Of a stretch of DNA of 6,107 nt, positions 5,597 to 6,107 are shown in pieces; the first letter of the stretch is position 1; each line of letters opens with the position of its first letter. Position numbers and translations under genes: made by a program. Origin of the DNA: Bacteroidota bacterium (lineage in GTDB: Bacteria > Bacteroidota > Bacteroidia > Bacteroidales > UBA932); NCBI GenBank assembly GCA_017860395.1, contig JAGDMC010000095.1, positions 1 through 6,107 on the forward strand, in the 5' to 3' direction. A model generated the notes under the pieces. The model made no database searches and was not told the DNA's origin. It worked only from the letters and a program-made list of their open reading frames with translations.

Positions 5597-6107
5597 GGCT
5601 CTTATTTTTGATGATTTTAATAAGGTCAAAAAATTCCGGAGTAAATTCCCTTCTGTAGTTATAATTTCCTCTTAGAAGTTCAAAGGATTCCGGATTCATT
5701 CTCAATAATATATCATCATTTTGTATTGAATATATTATATTGAGAAGTGAACATATATTTTCGTAATCCGAAAGATTTTCGTCAGGCAGAAAATTATAAG
5801 ACGGCACCAATGGAATTTCAATTTCAAATTTCGCAAGGTCTTCCATTTCAAAAAAAGCACCTAACTGATTGACAACCATTCTTGTGGCATTAATTTTTCC
5901 TTCGAGTGAGTAACCCGCAATATGTGGCGTGGCAATAGTGGAAATATCAAGCAGATCCTTATTTATTTCTGGTTCGTTACTCCACACATCTGTAATAATT
6001 GCTGCAAGCCTTTTTCCGGATTTAACAAGCTCGGGCTCGTCACATACTTCTCCCCTTGAAGAATTGATGAATATCGCACCTTTCTTAATTCTCCTGAAAA
6101 AATCCGA
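5589..6107 (-). CDS. pdxB: Erythronate-4-phosphate dehydrogenase, C-terminal part (5' end off right edge)
   Basis: The minus-strand frame is open from the window edge to a TAG at 5589-5591, giving the last 172 residues of a protein normally about 350-380 long. It oxidises 4-phospho-D-erythronate with NAD in the DXP-dependent route to pyridoxal 5'-phosphate, in the cytoplasm. The visible part begins in the NAD domain: GAIFINSSRGEVCDEPEL (10-27), then TDVWSNEPEI (39-48) and TPHIAGYSLEGK (59-70) with the catalytic-type histidine H61. This is the D-2-hydroxyacid dehydrogenase pattern, and GYSLEGK is characteristic of PdxB. The final part, with FELLRGNYNYRREF, matches the PdxB-specific C-terminal dimerisation domain. 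A Cys occupies the usual Val/Ile position in RGEVCDE, which is probably neutral. The GTG at 5987-5985 is an internal valine codon, not a start. The stop overlaps the next gene by 8 nt. Confidence 0.93.
   Translation of the reverse strand, partial: SDFFRRIKKGAIFINSSRGEVCDEPELVKSGKRLAAIITDVWSNEPEINKDLLDISTIATPHIAGYSLEGKINATRMVVNQLGAFFEMEDLAKFEIEIPLVPSYNFLPDENLSDYENICSLLNIIYSIQNDDILLRMNPESFELLRGNYNYRREFTPEFFDLIKIIKNKSHV

Noticed and set aside
5597..5629. Upstream ATG at 5629 for the DUF4301-type gene
   Set aside because: It would add MTLLKSSKIRA, overlap pdxB by 41 nt, and precede the family-like N-terminus that begins at the ATG at 5596.
5985..5987. GTG as the start codon of a 132-residue protein
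   Set aside because: The frame continues without a stop to the window edge, and the extra 40 residues carry the dehydrogenase motif INSSRGEVCDE. The GTG is therefore the internal Val of TDVW.

Overview
This window looks like ordinary chromosomal sequence from a member of the Bacteroidota, possibly Bacteroidales (low confidence on the order). The evidence is the protein families (a TetR regulator typical of the phylum, a compact 384-residue LysA, PdxB followed by a DUF4301-type protein), AT-rich intergenic DNA, start codons mostly without Shine-Dalgarno sequences, and promoters of the phylum's TTG / TAnnTTTG type. There is no sign of a mobile element, CRISPR array, rRNA or tRNA.

Left part (1-2631). 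On the minus strand, lysA (diaminopimelate decarboxylase, last step of lysine synthesis) is followed after 32 bp by the start of a TetR-family regulator that leaves the window at base 1. Divergent from lysA, a deoxyhypusine-synthase-family gene runs on the plus strand from a good housekeeping promoter and ends in a near-perfect bidirectional terminator. Bacteria lack eIF5A, the substrate of true deoxyhypusine synthase. The protein keeps the catalytic lysine but has an altered acceptor-site motif, so a homospermidine-synthase-like polyamine role is the best guess.

Middle part (2632-4109). This is a self-contained ECF sigma module. The sigma gene overlaps by 8 nt a downstream gene for a two-TM membrane protein, a candidate anti-sigma factor without a zinc-binding motif. 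A three-TM membrane protein is encoded divergently. The 118-bp region between the divergent genes carries two back-to-back copies of the same bipartite element, TTGTAAC-N16-CGTC, one pointing each way with identical spacing. This suggests that the sigma factor activates its own operon and the divergent gene. It is the most distinctive feature of the window.

Right part (4115-6107). On the minus strand, pdxB (erythronate-4-phosphate dehydrogenase, pyridoxal phosphate synthesis; its N-terminal part lies beyond the right edge) overlaps by 8 nt a DUF4301-type gene whose motifs resemble UDP-sugar pyrophosphorylases. The two appear to form an operon. That operon converges on the ECF module with only 5 bp between stop codons and no visible terminator.
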